64,000 nucleotides of DNA from an uncultured Dehalococcoidia bacterium (GTDB lineage: Bacteria; Chloroflexota; Dehalococcoidia; Lucifugimonadales; GCA-2712585). Position 1 is the first letter of the stretch, and every line of letters starts with the position of its first letter. Positions 48,489 to 59,144 of this stretch are shown here, piece after piece. The position numbers and the translations under genes are program-made. The DNA lies in assembly GCA_951812825.1 (NCBI GenBank), contig OX638324.1, forward strand, positions 1,921,141 through 1,985,140, in the 5' to 3' direction. Below the pieces are notes generated by a model. That model made no database searches. It worked only from the letters and a program-made list of their open reading frames with translations, and was not told where the DNA came from.

Positions 48489-49820
48489 CTACAGTTCCGT
48501 CAGCTTGGTTTTAACCAAGTTGTTGATGAGGGATTTCACGCTGGGGCAGCCGACGGTTTCAATGATTTCGTTGGCGAAGCCGCGCACGAGCAAACGGTGG
48601 GCCTGTTCATGGTCGATGCCGCGACTACGCAGATAGAAGAGGCTGTTTTCGTCAATCTGGCCGCTGGCGGCGCCGTGGCCGCACTTGACGTCGTCGGCGT
48701 ATATCCAGAAGGCGGGCTTCACGTTGACCTGGGCCTTGTCGGAGAGGAGGAGGTTCTTGTCTTCCTGCTTGGCGTCGACCTTCTGGGCGTTCTTGCGTAC
48801 GGTGATGCTGCCGTGGAAGGCGGCGCGGGCGCGACCGCCTAGGATGCCCTTGTATAGCTCGCGGCTGTTGGTGTGGGGTTTGGCGTGGTCGATAATGACC
48901 TGGTTGTCGATCTTCTGGGTTTCGCCAGCTAGATAGAGGCCGTTAAGGGTGCAGCTACTTTCCGGGGCATCGAGGAGGGCGTTGAGGTTGTTTCGCACGA
49001 GGGCGCCGCCGAGGTCGAGGGTTGTAGAAGAGAAGTGGGCGCCATCGCCGAGCACTGCCTGGGTGGTGCCGACGTGGTAGCCTTCGTCGCCGTGCTGCTG
49101 GAGTCGGTAGTAGTCGAGGGAGGCGTTTTCTTTGATTATGAGTTCAGAGATAGCGTTGGAGAGGTAGGGGGTGTCGTCGGGGCCGGCGTAGGTCTCGACG
49201 ATTGTCGCTTTGCTGCCGCGGCCGATGACGGCCAGGGTACGGGGCTGGGAGAGGGTGTGGGTTTCGGCAGCCGTGGTGAGATATATCAGATGGAGGGGGC
49301 GATCCAACGAGGTTTCGGGTGGCAGATGGAGGAAGGAGCCCTGGTGGAGGAAGGCGGTGTTGAGGGCGGTGAAGGCGTGGCTGGCATAAGGGGTGTGGCG
49401 GGCGAGGTGCTGCCGGATGAGGGGGGTGTGGGAGTCCAGGGAGTCGGCGAGGTTTGAGACGGTTGCGATATTGGGCAGGGAGGAGAGGTGGGGGGTGAAA
49501 CACCCGTCAATAAAGACGAGGCGATGCCAGTTGGGGTCGGTTAGGGAGTCTACGCGGTCGGCGAGAGATTCTTCGATGGACTCGGAATGGCAGGATTGGG
49601 TGGGGATGCGGAAGCTTGCGCGGGCGATGGGGCCGACATCGGTGTATTTCCACTCCTCGTTGCCGCGACGGGCGGTGGGGAAGCCGAGGGCGGTGAAGGC
49701 GTCCATGGCGTCACGCCGGAGGGCTTGGAGCCAATCCGGGTGCTGGCCGTAGCCGTTCTGTTCCAGGGACTCGAATGACCGGAGATAGGGGATCGCCTCT
49801 GGGGCGGCGATGGTGGTCAT
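48489..49820 (-). CDS. sufD: Fe-S assembly scaffold subunit SufD
   Basis: This 443-residue partner of SufB and SufC helps build and deliver Fe-S clusters. The SufBD core is recognised by VKCGHGAASGQIDENSLFYL and IDHEQAHRLLVRGFANEI near the C-terminus. The N-terminal part is the helical SufD-specific region. It overlaps the sufC stop by four bases, indicating translational coupling. Confidence 0.94.
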   Translation of the reverse strand: MTTIAAPEAIPYLRSFESLEQNGYGQHPDWLQALRRDAMDAFTALGFPTARRGNEEWKYTDVGPIARASFRIPTQSCHSESIEESLADRVDSLTDPNWHRLVFIDGCFTPHLSSLPNIATVSNLADSLDSHTPLIRQHLARHTPYASHAFTALNTAFLHQGSFLHLPPETSLDRPLHLIYLTTAAETHTLSQPRTLAVIGRGSKATIVETYAGPDDTPYLSNAISELIIKENASLDYYRLQQHGDEGYHVGTTQAVLGDGAHFSSTTLDLGGALVRNNLNALLDAPESSCTLNGLYLAGETQKIDNQVIIDHAKPHTNSRELYKGILGGRARAAFHGSITVRKNAQKVDAKQEDKNLLLSDKAQVNVKPAFWIYADDVKCGHGAASGQIDENSLFYLRSRGIDHEQAHRLLVRGFANEIIETVGCPSVKSLINNLVKTKLTEL

Positions 49821-50593
49821 GGGCTGGCGGGCTGAGCGAGGGTGGGGTTTGCAGCTTCTTCGTAGCCGTCGTAGCCGTTGGCTTCGATATCGAGGGCCAG
49901 GTCCTTGCCGCCGGACTTGACGATGCGACCGTTGACGAGGACGTGGACCCTGTCGGGTACTACGTAGTTGAGGATACGCTGGTAGTGGGTAACGAGGAGG
50001 AGGGCGTTTTCGGGGGTGCGCAGGTCGTTGATGCTCTGGGCAACGGAGCGGAGGGCGTCCACGTCGAGGCCGGAGTCGGGTTCATCGAGGATGGCGAGGG
50101 CGGGCTCGAGGACGGCCATCTGGAGGACTTCGTTGCGCTTCTTTTCGCCGCCGGAGAAGCCCTCGTTGACGGAGCGTCGGGTCATCTGCGGGTCTACGTT
50201 GACGGTCTTGACGCGTCGTCGGAGGAGGCGGTCGAACTTGAGGGGGTCGAGTTCTTCGAGGCCCCTGCTCTTGCTGACGGCGTTGAAACCGGCGCGGAGG
50301 AACTGGTCCAGGCGGACGCCGGGGACTTCCACGGGGTGTTGGAAGGAGAGGAAGAGGCCGGCGCGGGCCCTGTCTTCGGGCATCATCTCCAGCAGGTCCT
50401 GTCCCTGGTAGAGGGCGCTGCCGCTTGTGACTTCGTAGCCGGGTCTGCCGGCGAGGACGAAGGCGAGGGTGCTCTTGCCGGAGCCGTTGGGGCCCATGAC
50501 GGCGTGGACCTCGCCGGGTTGGATGGTGAGGTTGATGCCTCTCAGGATGGGGGTGTCGTTGACGGAGGCGTGGAGATTGCGAATTTCAAGCAT
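49817..50593 (-). CDS. sufC: Fe-S assembly ATPase SufC
   Basis: This 258-residue ABC-type ATPase powers the SufBCD complex. Walker A is GPNGSGKSTLA (about 35), the ABC signature is FSGGEKKRNE (about 147), and Walker B is LAILDEPDSGLDVDAL. There is no membrane domain, as expected. It follows sufB by six bases. Confidence 0.96.
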   Translation of the reverse strand: MLEIRNLHASVNDTPILRGINLTIQPGEVHAVMGPNGSGKSTLAFVLAGRPGYEVTSGSALYQGQDLLEMMPEDRARAGLFLSFQHPVEVPGVRLDQFLRAGFNAVSKSRGLEELDPLKFDRLLRRRVKTVNVDPQMTRRSVNEGFSGGEKKRNEVLQMAVLEPALAILDEPDSGLDVDALRSVAQSINDLRTPENALLLVTHYQRILNYVVPDRVHVLVNGRIVKSGGKDLALDIEANGYDGYEEAANPTLAQPASP

Positions 50594-50599
50594 ATATTT

Positions 50600-52057
<1,458 letters not shown>

Positions 52058-52162
52058 CTTCGCACTTTGGGGAGGGGGCGGGTCAGAATAGGTACAGGAA
52101 AGGCCGTAAAACGGTGATTGGGAGGGAAGGGCGGCTGCCCTGCATTCAGCTTGCGAACTGGC

Positions 52163-52189
52163 AATTGTCGACTCATTGACTAGACAATT
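52163..52189. promoter_or_regulatory. Inverted repeat upstream of sufB
   Basis: AATTGTC (52163-52169) and GACAATT (52183-52189) are perfect seven-base arms 13 bases apart, in the A+T-richer spacer between sufB and the epimerase stop. Fe-S cluster operons are often controlled by Rrf2- or SufR-type repressors binding such dyads. No regulator gene is adjacent, so this remains a candidate. Confidence 0.45.
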
Positions 52190-52225
52190 ATCTAAGCCAA
52201 ATGATTGCACATTTCTGGGATTGCG

Positions 52226-53224
52226 TCAAGGGGAAATGACAGCGGCGGTCTTTTGGCGCAAGAGCATATTGCTGGCGGCAAAAGCGGTGACGGCTTCGCG
52301 GGCGGTGTATCGGAACTTGTAGCCCGTTGCTTGCCTGAGCTTGCCGGTGGCCATGATTACGGGATAGCGGATGAAGTTCAGACCTATGGAGGAGGACTCT
52401 TTCTGGACGCCGGCGTTCCATGTGGCGTCGACGACGGGGTAGGCGAAGGACGAGGGGAGGGATATGAGGCGCTTGCCCATCATCTTTGCAACTTCGCTGT
52501 ATCTTACGACGTCCATGCCGGCCACGTTAAATATGCCGGGTTGGGGATTGATGCTTAGTATGACCAGGATGCGGGCGAGGTCGACGCTGTGGATGAATTG
52601 GAGGGGAGGGTCCGACCCTGTAATCTTCAGCAGCGCGGGCTTATCGAATCCCTGGGTGACGCGGCTGCCGCCTTCCGGCCCCATGACCATGCAGCATCGA
52701 AGAATGGTGACGACGACGTTGGGGTTTTCCTCGGCGAATTTCAGCAGAAGCTGCTCGCTGTGGAACTTGGTCTGGCCATACTGGAAGCCGGAGAGAGGAT
52801 TCGGACGACGCTCTTCCGTGATTGGGACGGGGTTGTCGGCGTGGGCGCCGTAGACGGTGTGACTGCTGAGATAGATGATCGCCTTGACTCTGGCTCGGAG
52901 CGACTCTCTGAGGAGGTTTTCCAGTCCGAGCAGATTGTTGCTCTGGATGGCTTCGGCTTCCGCAGGGGTGCGCCCCTCCTGAAGGTTGAAGGCGAGGTGC
53001 ACTACGGTGTCTACGGAGGCTCTTTGGAGTGCCTGGGCGAGGGGCTGGCTCACATCCAGCCGGTGGGAGTGGATGTTGTGCAGTGGTCTGGGGAGGGGTT
53101 TGCGGTCGATGGCCACGAGCTTGTCGAGGGTGTCCATGGATTCCAATTCCTGGAGGAAGCGGAAGCCGATGAAGCCGGAGGCTCCGGTGACGGCGACCAC
53201 GGAGACGGAGGAATCGGCGGTCAT
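52226..53224 (-). CDS. NAD-dependent epimerase/dehydratase (extended SDR)
   Basis: This 332-residue extended short-chain dehydrogenase acts on nucleotide sugars or similar substrates. The NAD motif VTGASGFIGFRFLQEL (about 13-28) and the catalytic S-H-T-VYG ... YGQTK (about 125-155; Tyr-x-x-x-Lys as YGQTK) are visible. It starts one base before the stop of the 120-residue unknown protein on the same strand, so the two are probably co-expressed. Substrate not known. Confidence 0.9.
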   Translation of the reverse strand: MTADSSVSVVAVTGASGFIGFRFLQELESMDTLDKLVAIDRKPLPRPLHNIHSHRLDVSQPLAQALQRASVDTVVHLAFNLQEGRTPAEAEAIQSNNLLGLENLLRESLRARVKAIIYLSSHTVYGAHADNPVPITEERRPNPLSGFQYGQTKFHSEQLLLKFAEENPNVVVTILRCCMVMGPEGGSRVTQGFDKPALLKITGSDPPLQFIHSVDLARILVILSINPQPGIFNVAGMDVVRYSEVAKMMGKRLISLPSSFAYPVVDATWNAGVQKESSSIGLNFIRYPVIMATGKLRQATGYKFRYTAREAVTAFAASNMLLRQKTAAVISP

Positions 53225-53225
53225 G

Positions 53226-53588
53226 CTAGACGGTGTCTACGAAGTCGAACTTGAGGACGCCGAAGCCGCCGACTTCGAAGGCCATGCCGATGGTGTGGGA
53301 GCCTTCGCTGAGGGTGATGTCTCGGGCGGAGATGAGGGTGGCTTTGTTGAGGGCCATGGCGAAGGGTTTTTCTTTGGATACTTCCTGAAATGATATTTTT
53401 TCCCCTTCCAAGTGAAAGGCGCAGTCTTCCAACGGTAGATCGTCGCCGTCGACGGTGAGGGGGAGGAGGCGGCGGGCCTGGCCGGAGCCGAGCTTGTTGA
53501 GGATCTGAAACTCGAAGCCGGAATCGGTGTTGCGGAGGCTGCCCTTAACGTAGAGGCGTCTGAGAATGAAGCCTGGAATAGACACCAT
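53226..53588 (-). CDS. Conserved-looking protein of unknown function, beta-rich
   Basis: The 120-residue protein starts MVSIPGFILRRLYVKGSLRN and is rich in alternating hydrophobic residues (FEFQILNKLG, HTIGMAFEVGGFGVLKF), which suggests a small beta-sandwich. No signal peptide, cysteine pair or catalytic motif is visible. I do not recognise the family. I chose ATG 53588; a GGAG stretch lies about ten bases upstream. Its stop is two bases from the start of the epimerase gene, so the pair is translationally coupled. The G+C and codon pattern match the neighbouring genes. Confidence 0.7.
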   Translation of the reverse strand: MVSIPGFILRRLYVKGSLRNTDSGFEFQILNKLGSGQARRLLPLTVDGDDLPLEDCAFHLEGEKISFQEVSKEKPFAMALNKATLISARDITLSEGSHTIGMAFEVGGFGVLKFDFVDTV

Positions 53589-53665
53589 CAGTTTTTTTCT
53601 CCGATACACCAGACCAGAGACTCGGTCGAACTAATGCGGCCATAATTTGTGATGCGAACCATTAA

Positions 53666-54340
53666 CTATTTATCCATGCTCTCGGCGGCTCTCTTCATGC
53701 GGTACAGCTCCTTTTCGAGTTCGACGGTTTCCTCTGGAAGGGGGTGGGCTGCGCCCAGTAGGGTAGTATACAGGAAAATCCGGGCGAGCCGCTCGACCAG
53801 GAGGCTGTTTTCGAGGGCTTCCCGGGGGGTGCGACCGACGGTAATGAGACCGTGGTTGCGGAGGAGGACGGCCATGCCATCGCCCAAGGAGGCGAGGGAC
53901 TTTTGGGCAAGCTCCTCGGAGCCTGGAAAGCCGTATTCCGCGACGGGGACGGGGCCGCCGATTTTGATGACGACCTCATCGATGAGGGGTGGGATTTCGC
54001 GTCCGGCGACGGCGGCGACGGTTGCGTAGATGGGGTGGGAGTGGATGACGCATCCGACGTCGGGTCTACCACGGTAGATACGGAGGTGGAGGGCGGACTC
54101 GGAGGAGGGAGGCAGTTCTTCTTCAACGGGTTCGCCGACCATGTCTATGATGGACAGACCGTGGGGGCCGAGGTCGTCGAGGTCTGCGCCTCTTGCGGTG
54201 ATGAGGACGAGGTCGTGGGGGTGGTTGCGCAGCCTGAGGCTGACGTTGCCGCTGGAGCCGGAAACGAGGCCCGTCCGGACGAGGGAACGGCAGACGTCCG
54301 TTATGGTCTCGCGCTGGGACTGCCAGCGTTGGGTAGTCAC
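53666..54340 (-). CDS. Class II aldolase/adducin-family protein
   Basis: This 224-residue zinc aldolase resembles fuculose-phosphate and ribulose-phosphate aldolases. Motifs are SGSSGNVSLRL (phosphate binding), the catalytic SESALHLRIYRGRPDVGCVIHSHP (read in parts; Glu then His-Ser-His) and LLRNHGLITVG with the third His. The start is GTG at 54340. Its neighbours upstream are an FGGY kinase and a D-2-hydroxyacid dehydrogenase, which together suggest a sugar or sugar-acid pathway. Confidence 0.9.
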   Translation of the reverse strand: MTTQRWQSQRETITDVCRSLVRTGLVSGSSGNVSLRLRNHPHDLVLITARGADLDDLGPHGLSIIDMVGEPVEEELPPSSESALHLRIYRGRPDVGCVIHSHPIYATVAAVAGREIPPLIDEVVIKIGGPVPVAEYGFPGSEELAQKSLASLGDGMAVLLRNHGLITVGRTPREALENSLLVERLARIFLYTTLLGAAHPLPEETVELEKELYRMKRAAESMDK

Positions 54341-54409
54341 GGTGTGGGACCCGGGGACGATGGGATGGCGCTCATGGTGGGCATACTGTTTTCTCCGGTC
54401 GGGTGAATC

Positions 54410-55903
54410 TCAGGAATGCTGGACTCTATGATATAGGAGTTTCCATTGTTGGTAGTAATCCTCGTATTCGAGGGCGTCTGAGGGGTCCGGTTCCGCGTCG
54501 ACCCATTGGGGGGCGAAGGCTTCGGCGGCATCGGCCAGGTTGGAGCGAAGTCCGGCGGCTACGGAGGCGGCAGCGACGGCACCCATGAGGCTGACGTGGG
54601 AGACGGGGCTGCGTCGGACTTTTCGGGCCAGGACGCTGGCGAGGATTTCGGCGAAAAGGCTGCTGCGGGCCATGCCGCCGCCGAGGTGGAGGACGGGGGA
54701 CGTCTGATTAGAGGCGCGTTCCAAGGTGGACAGGTTGGCCTTGATTGCGAAGGCGAGGGACTCCCAGAAGGAGCGCAGGGTGTCGGCGTGGGCGGGTTCG
54801 CGGTACTGCAAGGGGGTGGGGAAGAGGAGGCCGCCCCTGTTGAGACCCGCTTCCGGGGCGGTTAGAGGCGCGGGGCCGAGGTAGGCGAGGGAGCCGTTGC
54901 TGCCAACGGGGGCGGAGGTCGCGAGAGCGTCGGCTTCGCTGAAGGTGGCGTGGGGGCCGAGGAGCAGGTTTTTCAGCCAGCGGTGGGCGTTTCCGGCGTC
55001 GCCTAGATTCGCCTCGGATATCCAGCGATCAGGAATGGGAGAGGGGCTGAACCAGGCTTTGGCGTGGGGGTCGGGTTGTGGGGAATGGGTGAGGGTCTGG
55101 ATGGTGGCGCTCCAACCGGCGACGAGGCCGGATTGGCCGGGACGGGTGAGGCCCATGCCCACGAGGCCCGTGGAGGAATCGGCGCCGGCGAGGGTGACGG
55201 GGGAGCCGGGGGGGAGGCCGCACCGACGAGCGACGTTGGGGTTAACTTTTCCGACGACGGCGCCGGAGGTGTGGAGGGGCGGAAGAAGGGAGAGTGGGAT
55301 GCCCATCTTGGTAAGGGTGGGGTTGTCGCGGTTGACCGCAGGGACGTGGAGGAGGCCGACGCCGGAGGCGAGGGAGGGCTCACAGGCGGGGATTCCCGTG
55401 AGCTTGAGGGCGAGCCAGCCGGCGATGGTGAGGACGTGCTTCACCCGTTGGCGCTCGGCGGGCCGGTTGTTTTGCAGCCAGCGGAGTTTGGCGGGAGCGA
55501 GAAGCATGGCGGGGAACTGTCCCGCGGTTTGGTAGAGGGACTCGCCCAACTCTTCCTGAAGGACCGCACCCTCGAAGGCGGCGCGGAGGTCCACGTTGGG
55601 GCTGACGAATAGTTCGCGCCCGCTGTCGTCTATGGCCACGATTCCGTGGCGCTGGCCGGTTATGCCGACGGCTGTCACGTGGGAGGGGGCGACGTTGGCG
55701 CGGGAGAGGGTACGGGCGATGAGTCGGGTTGCTGCGTTTAGCTGCTCCTGGGGGTAGAATTCGCGGGTGAGTTCCGATTCGCCTTCGGGGGTGAAGTAGC
55801 GGATGGGGGTGTGGCAGTCGGCCAAGGGGCGGCCTTGGGAGTCGGCGACCATGCAGTGGAGAGCGCTGGTGCCGAAGTCGAGGGCGAGGAAGTTAGGAGA
55901 CAA
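54410..55903 (-). CDS. FGGY-family carbohydrate kinase, xylulokinase-like
   Basis: This 497-residue sugar kinase phosphorylates a pentulose or polyol with ATP. The actin-like ATPase fold is marked by FLALDFGTSALHCMVAD (phosphate 1), VGITGQRHGIVAID, LAGADSSTGLVGMG (catalytic Asp region) and VLHLGGGMARSSLFAEILA (adenosine motif). It starts with TTG and overlaps the dehydrogenase gene by 11 bases. Xylulokinase is the nearest recognised type; the true substrate is not established. Confidence 0.9.
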   Translation of the reverse strand: MSPNFLALDFGTSALHCMVADSQGRPLADCHTPIRYFTPEGESELTREFYPQEQLNAATRLIARTLSRANVAPSHVTAVGITGQRHGIVAIDDSGRELFVSPNVDLRAAFEGAVLQEELGESLYQTAGQFPAMLLAPAKLRWLQNNRPAERQRVKHVLTIAGWLALKLTGIPACEPSLASGVGLLHVPAVNRDNPTLTKMGIPLSLLPPLHTSGAVVGKVNPNVARRCGLPPGSPVTLAGADSSTGLVGMGLTRPGQSGLVAGWSATIQTLTHSPQPDPHAKAWFSPSPIPDRWISEANLGDAGNAHRWLKNLLLGPHATFSEADALATSAPVGSNGSLAYLGPAPLTAPEAGLNRGGLLFPTPLQYREPAHADTLRSFWESLAFAIKANLSTLERASNQTSPVLHLGGGMARSSLFAEILASVLARKVRRSPVSHVSLMGAVAAASVAAGLRSNLADAAEAFAPQWVDAEPDPSDALEYEDYYQQWKLLYHRVQHS

Positions 55904-56891
55904 GGGTCTGCCACGCCTTGGGGTTGGCGAGGTTCAGGGGTTTTTTGCCCTGCAGGTGACGCTGAATGTCCTGGAGTATCATTTGGGAATGACGCCGGAC
56001 GGTGCCCTCGGTGGCTCCGGCAACGTGGGGAGTGAGGATGACGTTGGGAAGATTGAGGAGGGGGCTGGCGGGAGAGATGGGGTGGGTCTCGTGAACGTCG
56101 AGGGCGGCGCCGGCAAGTTTGTCGGTGGCGAGGGCTTGGACGAGGGCGTCTTCGCGGACCATTTCGTAGAAGGCGGTGTTGATGAGGAAGGCGCCGGTCG
56201 GTAGGGCGGCAAGCTGGTCTGGGCCAATCATGCCGGTGGTCTCGGGGGTGGCGGGGGCGTGGAGGGAGAGGAAGTTTGATTGCTGGAGGAGCTGATCGAG
56301 GGGGACAAAAAGGGCATTGTCCCGGCGGTTACCTTCGGCTCCGGCGTAAGGATCGTAGGCCAGGACGTTCATGTCGAAGGCGTTGGCCAGCTTTGCGAGG
56401 ATTCGGCCCACGGCACCGAGGCCGATGATGCCGAGGGTGTGGCCTTCAAGCTCTGTGCCTCGGTGGTTGACGTAGCCTTCGACGGGGTCTTCCCAACGGC
56501 CGGACTTGAGGTAGCCGTCCAGGTAAGGGATGCGGCGGGCTAGGGCGAGCATGAGGCCGAGGGCGTGTTCCGCGACGGCGCGGGCGTTGCGTCCGGGGGT
56601 GTTGACGACGAGGACGCCGTGTTGGGTGGCGGCGTCGAGGTCGACGTGGTTAAGGGCGGCGCGGCAGACGCCGACGAAGCGGAGGTCGGTGGCGGACTGG
56701 AAGAGTTCCTCGAAGACGAAATCGGCTTCGATGATGAGGTGGGTGATTCTTTCCCTTTGAATACGGAGGCCGAGTTCCTCAGGGTGCTGGAGTTGGCGGG
56801 TTTCTGTCCAGCTTTCGTAGTCAACGGGCATGAGGTCTCGCAACGCCGCCAGGGTTGGAGGGTGGAAGGGGGCGAGAACGAGGGCCTTCAT
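55893..56891 (-). CDS. D-2-hydroxyacid dehydrogenase (phosphoglycerate dehydrogenase-like)
   Basis: This 332-residue NAD-dependent dehydrogenase has the Rossmann motif LGIIGLGAVGRILA (about 153-166). The catalytic triad region is seen as VGVCRAALNHVDLDA (Arg), NTAFYEMVREDALVQAL (where Arg is usual), ALDVHETHPI (Glu) and LTPHVAGATEGT (His). It lacks the C-terminal ACT regulatory domain. Its start codon overlaps the hpnE stop by four bases (ATGA), so it is expressed with the hopanoid genes. Confidence 0.9.
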   Translation of the reverse strand: MKALVLAPFHPPTLAALRDLMPVDYESWTETRQLQHPEELGLRIQRERITHLIIEADFVFEELFQSATDLRFVGVCRAALNHVDLDAATQHGVLVVNTPGRNARAVAEHALGLMLALARRIPYLDGYLKSGRWEDPVEGYVNHRGTELEGHTLGIIGLGAVGRILAKLANAFDMNVLAYDPYAGAEGNRRDNALFVPLDQLLQQSNFLSLHAPATPETTGMIGPDQLAALPTGAFLINTAFYEMVREDALVQALATDKLAGAALDVHETHPISPASPLLNLPNVILTPHVAGATEGTVRRHSQMILQDIQRHLQGKKPLNLANPKAWQTLVS

Positions 56892-58282
56892 TCTCGTTGT
56901 GCTTTCAGGACGGCCTGGGCGGCGAAAACTCCGCTGCGGACGGCGCCTTCCATGGTGGATGGCCAGCCGGTGTCGGTCCAGTCACCAGCGAGGAAGAGGT
57001 TGCCGATGGGGGTCCGGGGCTTGGGTCGAGAGCGGTGGGAGCCGGGAAGGCAGCGGAAGGTTGCCCTTTCTTGTTTGACCACCAGAGAATGTATCACACG
57101 AGCAAGTTTTGCTTTCGGGAAGGCTTCCTTCATGGCTTCCGTGCACATTTCTTGTACGGCCTGCTTGGGCTGGTTGACGTAATTGAAGGCGGCGCTGAGG
57201 GAAACGGTGACGTATTGTCCCGGGACTCCGTTATGGCCCATGATGGCGGTCTTGTTGAAGACCCACTGGAGGGGGGAATCGACGAGGGCGACGAAGTCCT
57301 GCTCCATGACGGGCCTGTCGTACCAGAGGTAGACGTTTACGATGGGGGCGGTTTCCAGCGCGGCGAGGGGGGCGAAGAAGGGGTTATCGGCCAGCCTGGA
57401 GGGCAGCAGGGGCAGGAGGTCGGCGAGAGGGAGGGCGCTTACGTAGGCGTCGGCCTGGAGGGTTTTGCCGTTGGAGAATTGGATTGCGGCGATGGGAGGA
57501 TCGTCGGCCTGGGAGTCTTCGTCAAGGTGGAGTGAGGTTGCGGTGTGGCCGGTGATGAGGGTTGCGCCATTGCTTTCGAGATAGGCTTTGGCGGCTTCGC
57601 CCATGAGGGTAGAAAGACCCTCGCGGGCGTAGCCGATGCGGGAGGAGCGGGGGCTTTTGAGGATGCCATCCTGGAAGATCATGATGCCCATGGTCGCTGA
57701 GACGTCTTCAACGCCGTCGTTGGCGCAGGGCTTGACGATGAGGTCCCAGAAGTTATCGATGGAGCGTTGGGTCTGGCGGTGGCGTCGGAGCCATTGGGCG
57801 AAGGTCTCCTGCTGGAGATGGGGATTGGCGCGGTCGGTGACGCTGAGGCGGAGGAGGCCGTAGACGGTGGTGAGCTTGTCCCAGAGGCCGAGGTGCCTGT
57901 AGGCAAGGAAGGAGGGGAGCATGTGGAGGGGCTTGGGGAGACGACCGGCGGCGATGGAGCTGGAGGGACCGCCGGGTTTGACGACCTCCACCATGGTGCG
58001 GTCCTGGAGATAGGCCCTATCCCAGGTGCCGATCTTCTTCAGGAAGTCGATGTAGTAGGTGCAGCAGCCGAGAAAGACGTGCTGGCCGTTATCGACAACC
58101 TGGCCGGATTCGCGGTCGGTGAAGGAGAAGACGCGTCCGCCGAGATATGGGCGTTTCTCAACCAAAGTGACCTGCCAGTCTTCGTCGAGGAGGTGGCATG
58201 CGGCGGCCATGCCGGCGAGACCGCCGCCAAGAATCACTGCTCGGGGTCTGGATGAGGAAGGGGGAGTAAGCTCTTTAGCCAT
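56888..58282 (-). CDS. hpnE: Hydroxysqualene dehydroxylase (HpnE)
   Basis: This 464-residue FAD-dependent amine-oxidase-fold enzyme makes squalene from hydroxysqualene. The FAD-binding motif AVILGGGLAGMAAACHLL (about 14-31) is followed by VEKRPYLGGRVFSF. The C-terminal NLFLAGDWTDTGWPSTMEGAVRSG matches phytoene-desaturase/HpnE enzymes (read in parts). Context with hpnC and hpnD decides in favour of HpnE over phytoene desaturase. Its first 49 bases lie inside the 3' end of hpnD. Confidence 0.94.
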   Translation of the reverse strand: MAKELTPPSSSRPRAVILGGGLAGMAAACHLLDEDWQVTLVEKRPYLGGRVFSFTDRESGQVVDNGQHVFLGCCTYYIDFLKKIGTWDRAYLQDRTMVEVVKPGGPSSSIAAGRLPKPLHMLPSFLAYRHLGLWDKLTTVYGLLRLSVTDRANPHLQQETFAQWLRRHRQTQRSIDNFWDLIVKPCANDGVEDVSATMGIMIFQDGILKSPRSSRIGYAREGLSTLMGEAAKAYLESNGATLITGHTATSLHLDEDSQADDPPIAAIQFSNGKTLQADAYVSALPLADLLPLLPSRLADNPFFAPLAALETAPIVNVYLWYDRPVMEQDFVALVDSPLQWVFNKTAIMGHNGVPGQYVTVSLSAAFNYVNQPKQAVQEMCTEAMKEAFPKAKLARVIHSLVVKQERATFRCLPGSHRSRPKPRTPIGNLFLAGDWTDTGWPSTMEGAVRSGVFAAQAVLKAQRE

Positions 58283-59112
58283 GTGGTCGTCATCACGAGG
58301 AGCTTTTCGGGGCCGCTCAGGCTGATTCTACCACCAAAGACGTTGTAGTCGTTAGACGAGATGCGGCGGAGGATGCGGGTGTAGATGGCGGCGAGGACGG
58401 CGGGGCAGGCGCGGCTGCGGGGTGAGAGATAGGGGAGGAGCTTTGCGCCGCTTTGGAAGAGGGATTGGGCGCGCTCCACCTGGAAGGCGATGAGGCGTCG
58501 TTGCGCGTTGTTGCGGACTTCGCATTTGAGTTCCTGCTCCGAGTAGCCGAAGCGTTGGAGTTCTTCCAGAGGAAGGTAGATGCGGTCGCGGGCGAGGTCT
58601 TCCTGGACGTCCCGCAGGATGTTGGTGAGCTGCATGGCGAGGCCGAGGTCGACGGCGTATTCCCTGGCTTTCGGGTGGCTGTAGCCGAATATCTGGAGAC
58701 AGATGAGACCGACGACGGAGGCGACCCGGTAGCAGTAGAGGCGGAGGTCTTCGAAGGTCCGGTAGCGGTTGTTGGCGAGGTCCATCTCGACGCCGCGGAT
58801 AAGGTCCTGGAAGTAGGACTGGGGGATTTCGTAGGTCTGGGCGGTGTGGGCGAGGGCGGTGAAGACGGGGCCGTCCGGCAGGCCACGGTAGGCCGCATCG
58901 AGGCGGGCGGTGAGTTGTTGGAGGGCGGCCTGCTTGTCGTCAAGGGAGGCGACTTCGTCGACAGCGTCGTCGCAGTGGCGACAGAAGGCGTAGGCGGCGT
59001 AGATGGCGCGGCGCTTGGCGGCGGGGAGGGTGAGGAAGGCGTAGTAGAAGTTCCTGGCCTCACGCCTGGTGATGAGGCGGCACTCTTTGTAGGCGTCGGT
59101 TAGGGTGACCAT
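58234..59112 (-). CDS. hpnD: Presqualene diphosphate synthase (HpnD)
   Basis: This 292-residue squalene/phytoene synthase-family enzyme joins two farnesyl diphosphates to presqualene diphosphate. The aspartate-rich motifs are CRHCDDAVDE (about 44-53) and TNILRDVQEDLARDR (about 165). The frame stays open far upstream into hpnC, but I chose ATG 59112 because the conserved N-terminus (CRLITRREARNFYYAF) follows it. The 49-base overlap with hpnE is unusually long, and implies tight coupling. Confidence 0.93.
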   Translation of the reverse strand: MVTLTDAYKECRLITRREARNFYYAFLTLPAAKRRAIYAAYAFCRHCDDAVDEVASLDDKQAALQQLTARLDAAYRGLPDGPVFTALAHTAQTYEIPQSYFQDLIRGVEMDLANNRYRTFEDLRLYCYRVASVVGLICLQIFGYSHPKAREYAVDLGLAMQLTNILRDVQEDLARDRIYLPLEELQRFGYSEQELKCEVRNNAQRRLIAFQVERAQSLFQSGAKLLPYLSPRSRACPAVLAAIYTRILRRISSNDYNVFGGRISLSGPEKLLVMTTTWLKSLLPLPHPDPEQ

Positions 59113-59144
59113 GGGGCTAGTCCGACAGGCTCCGGCGATGGGGG

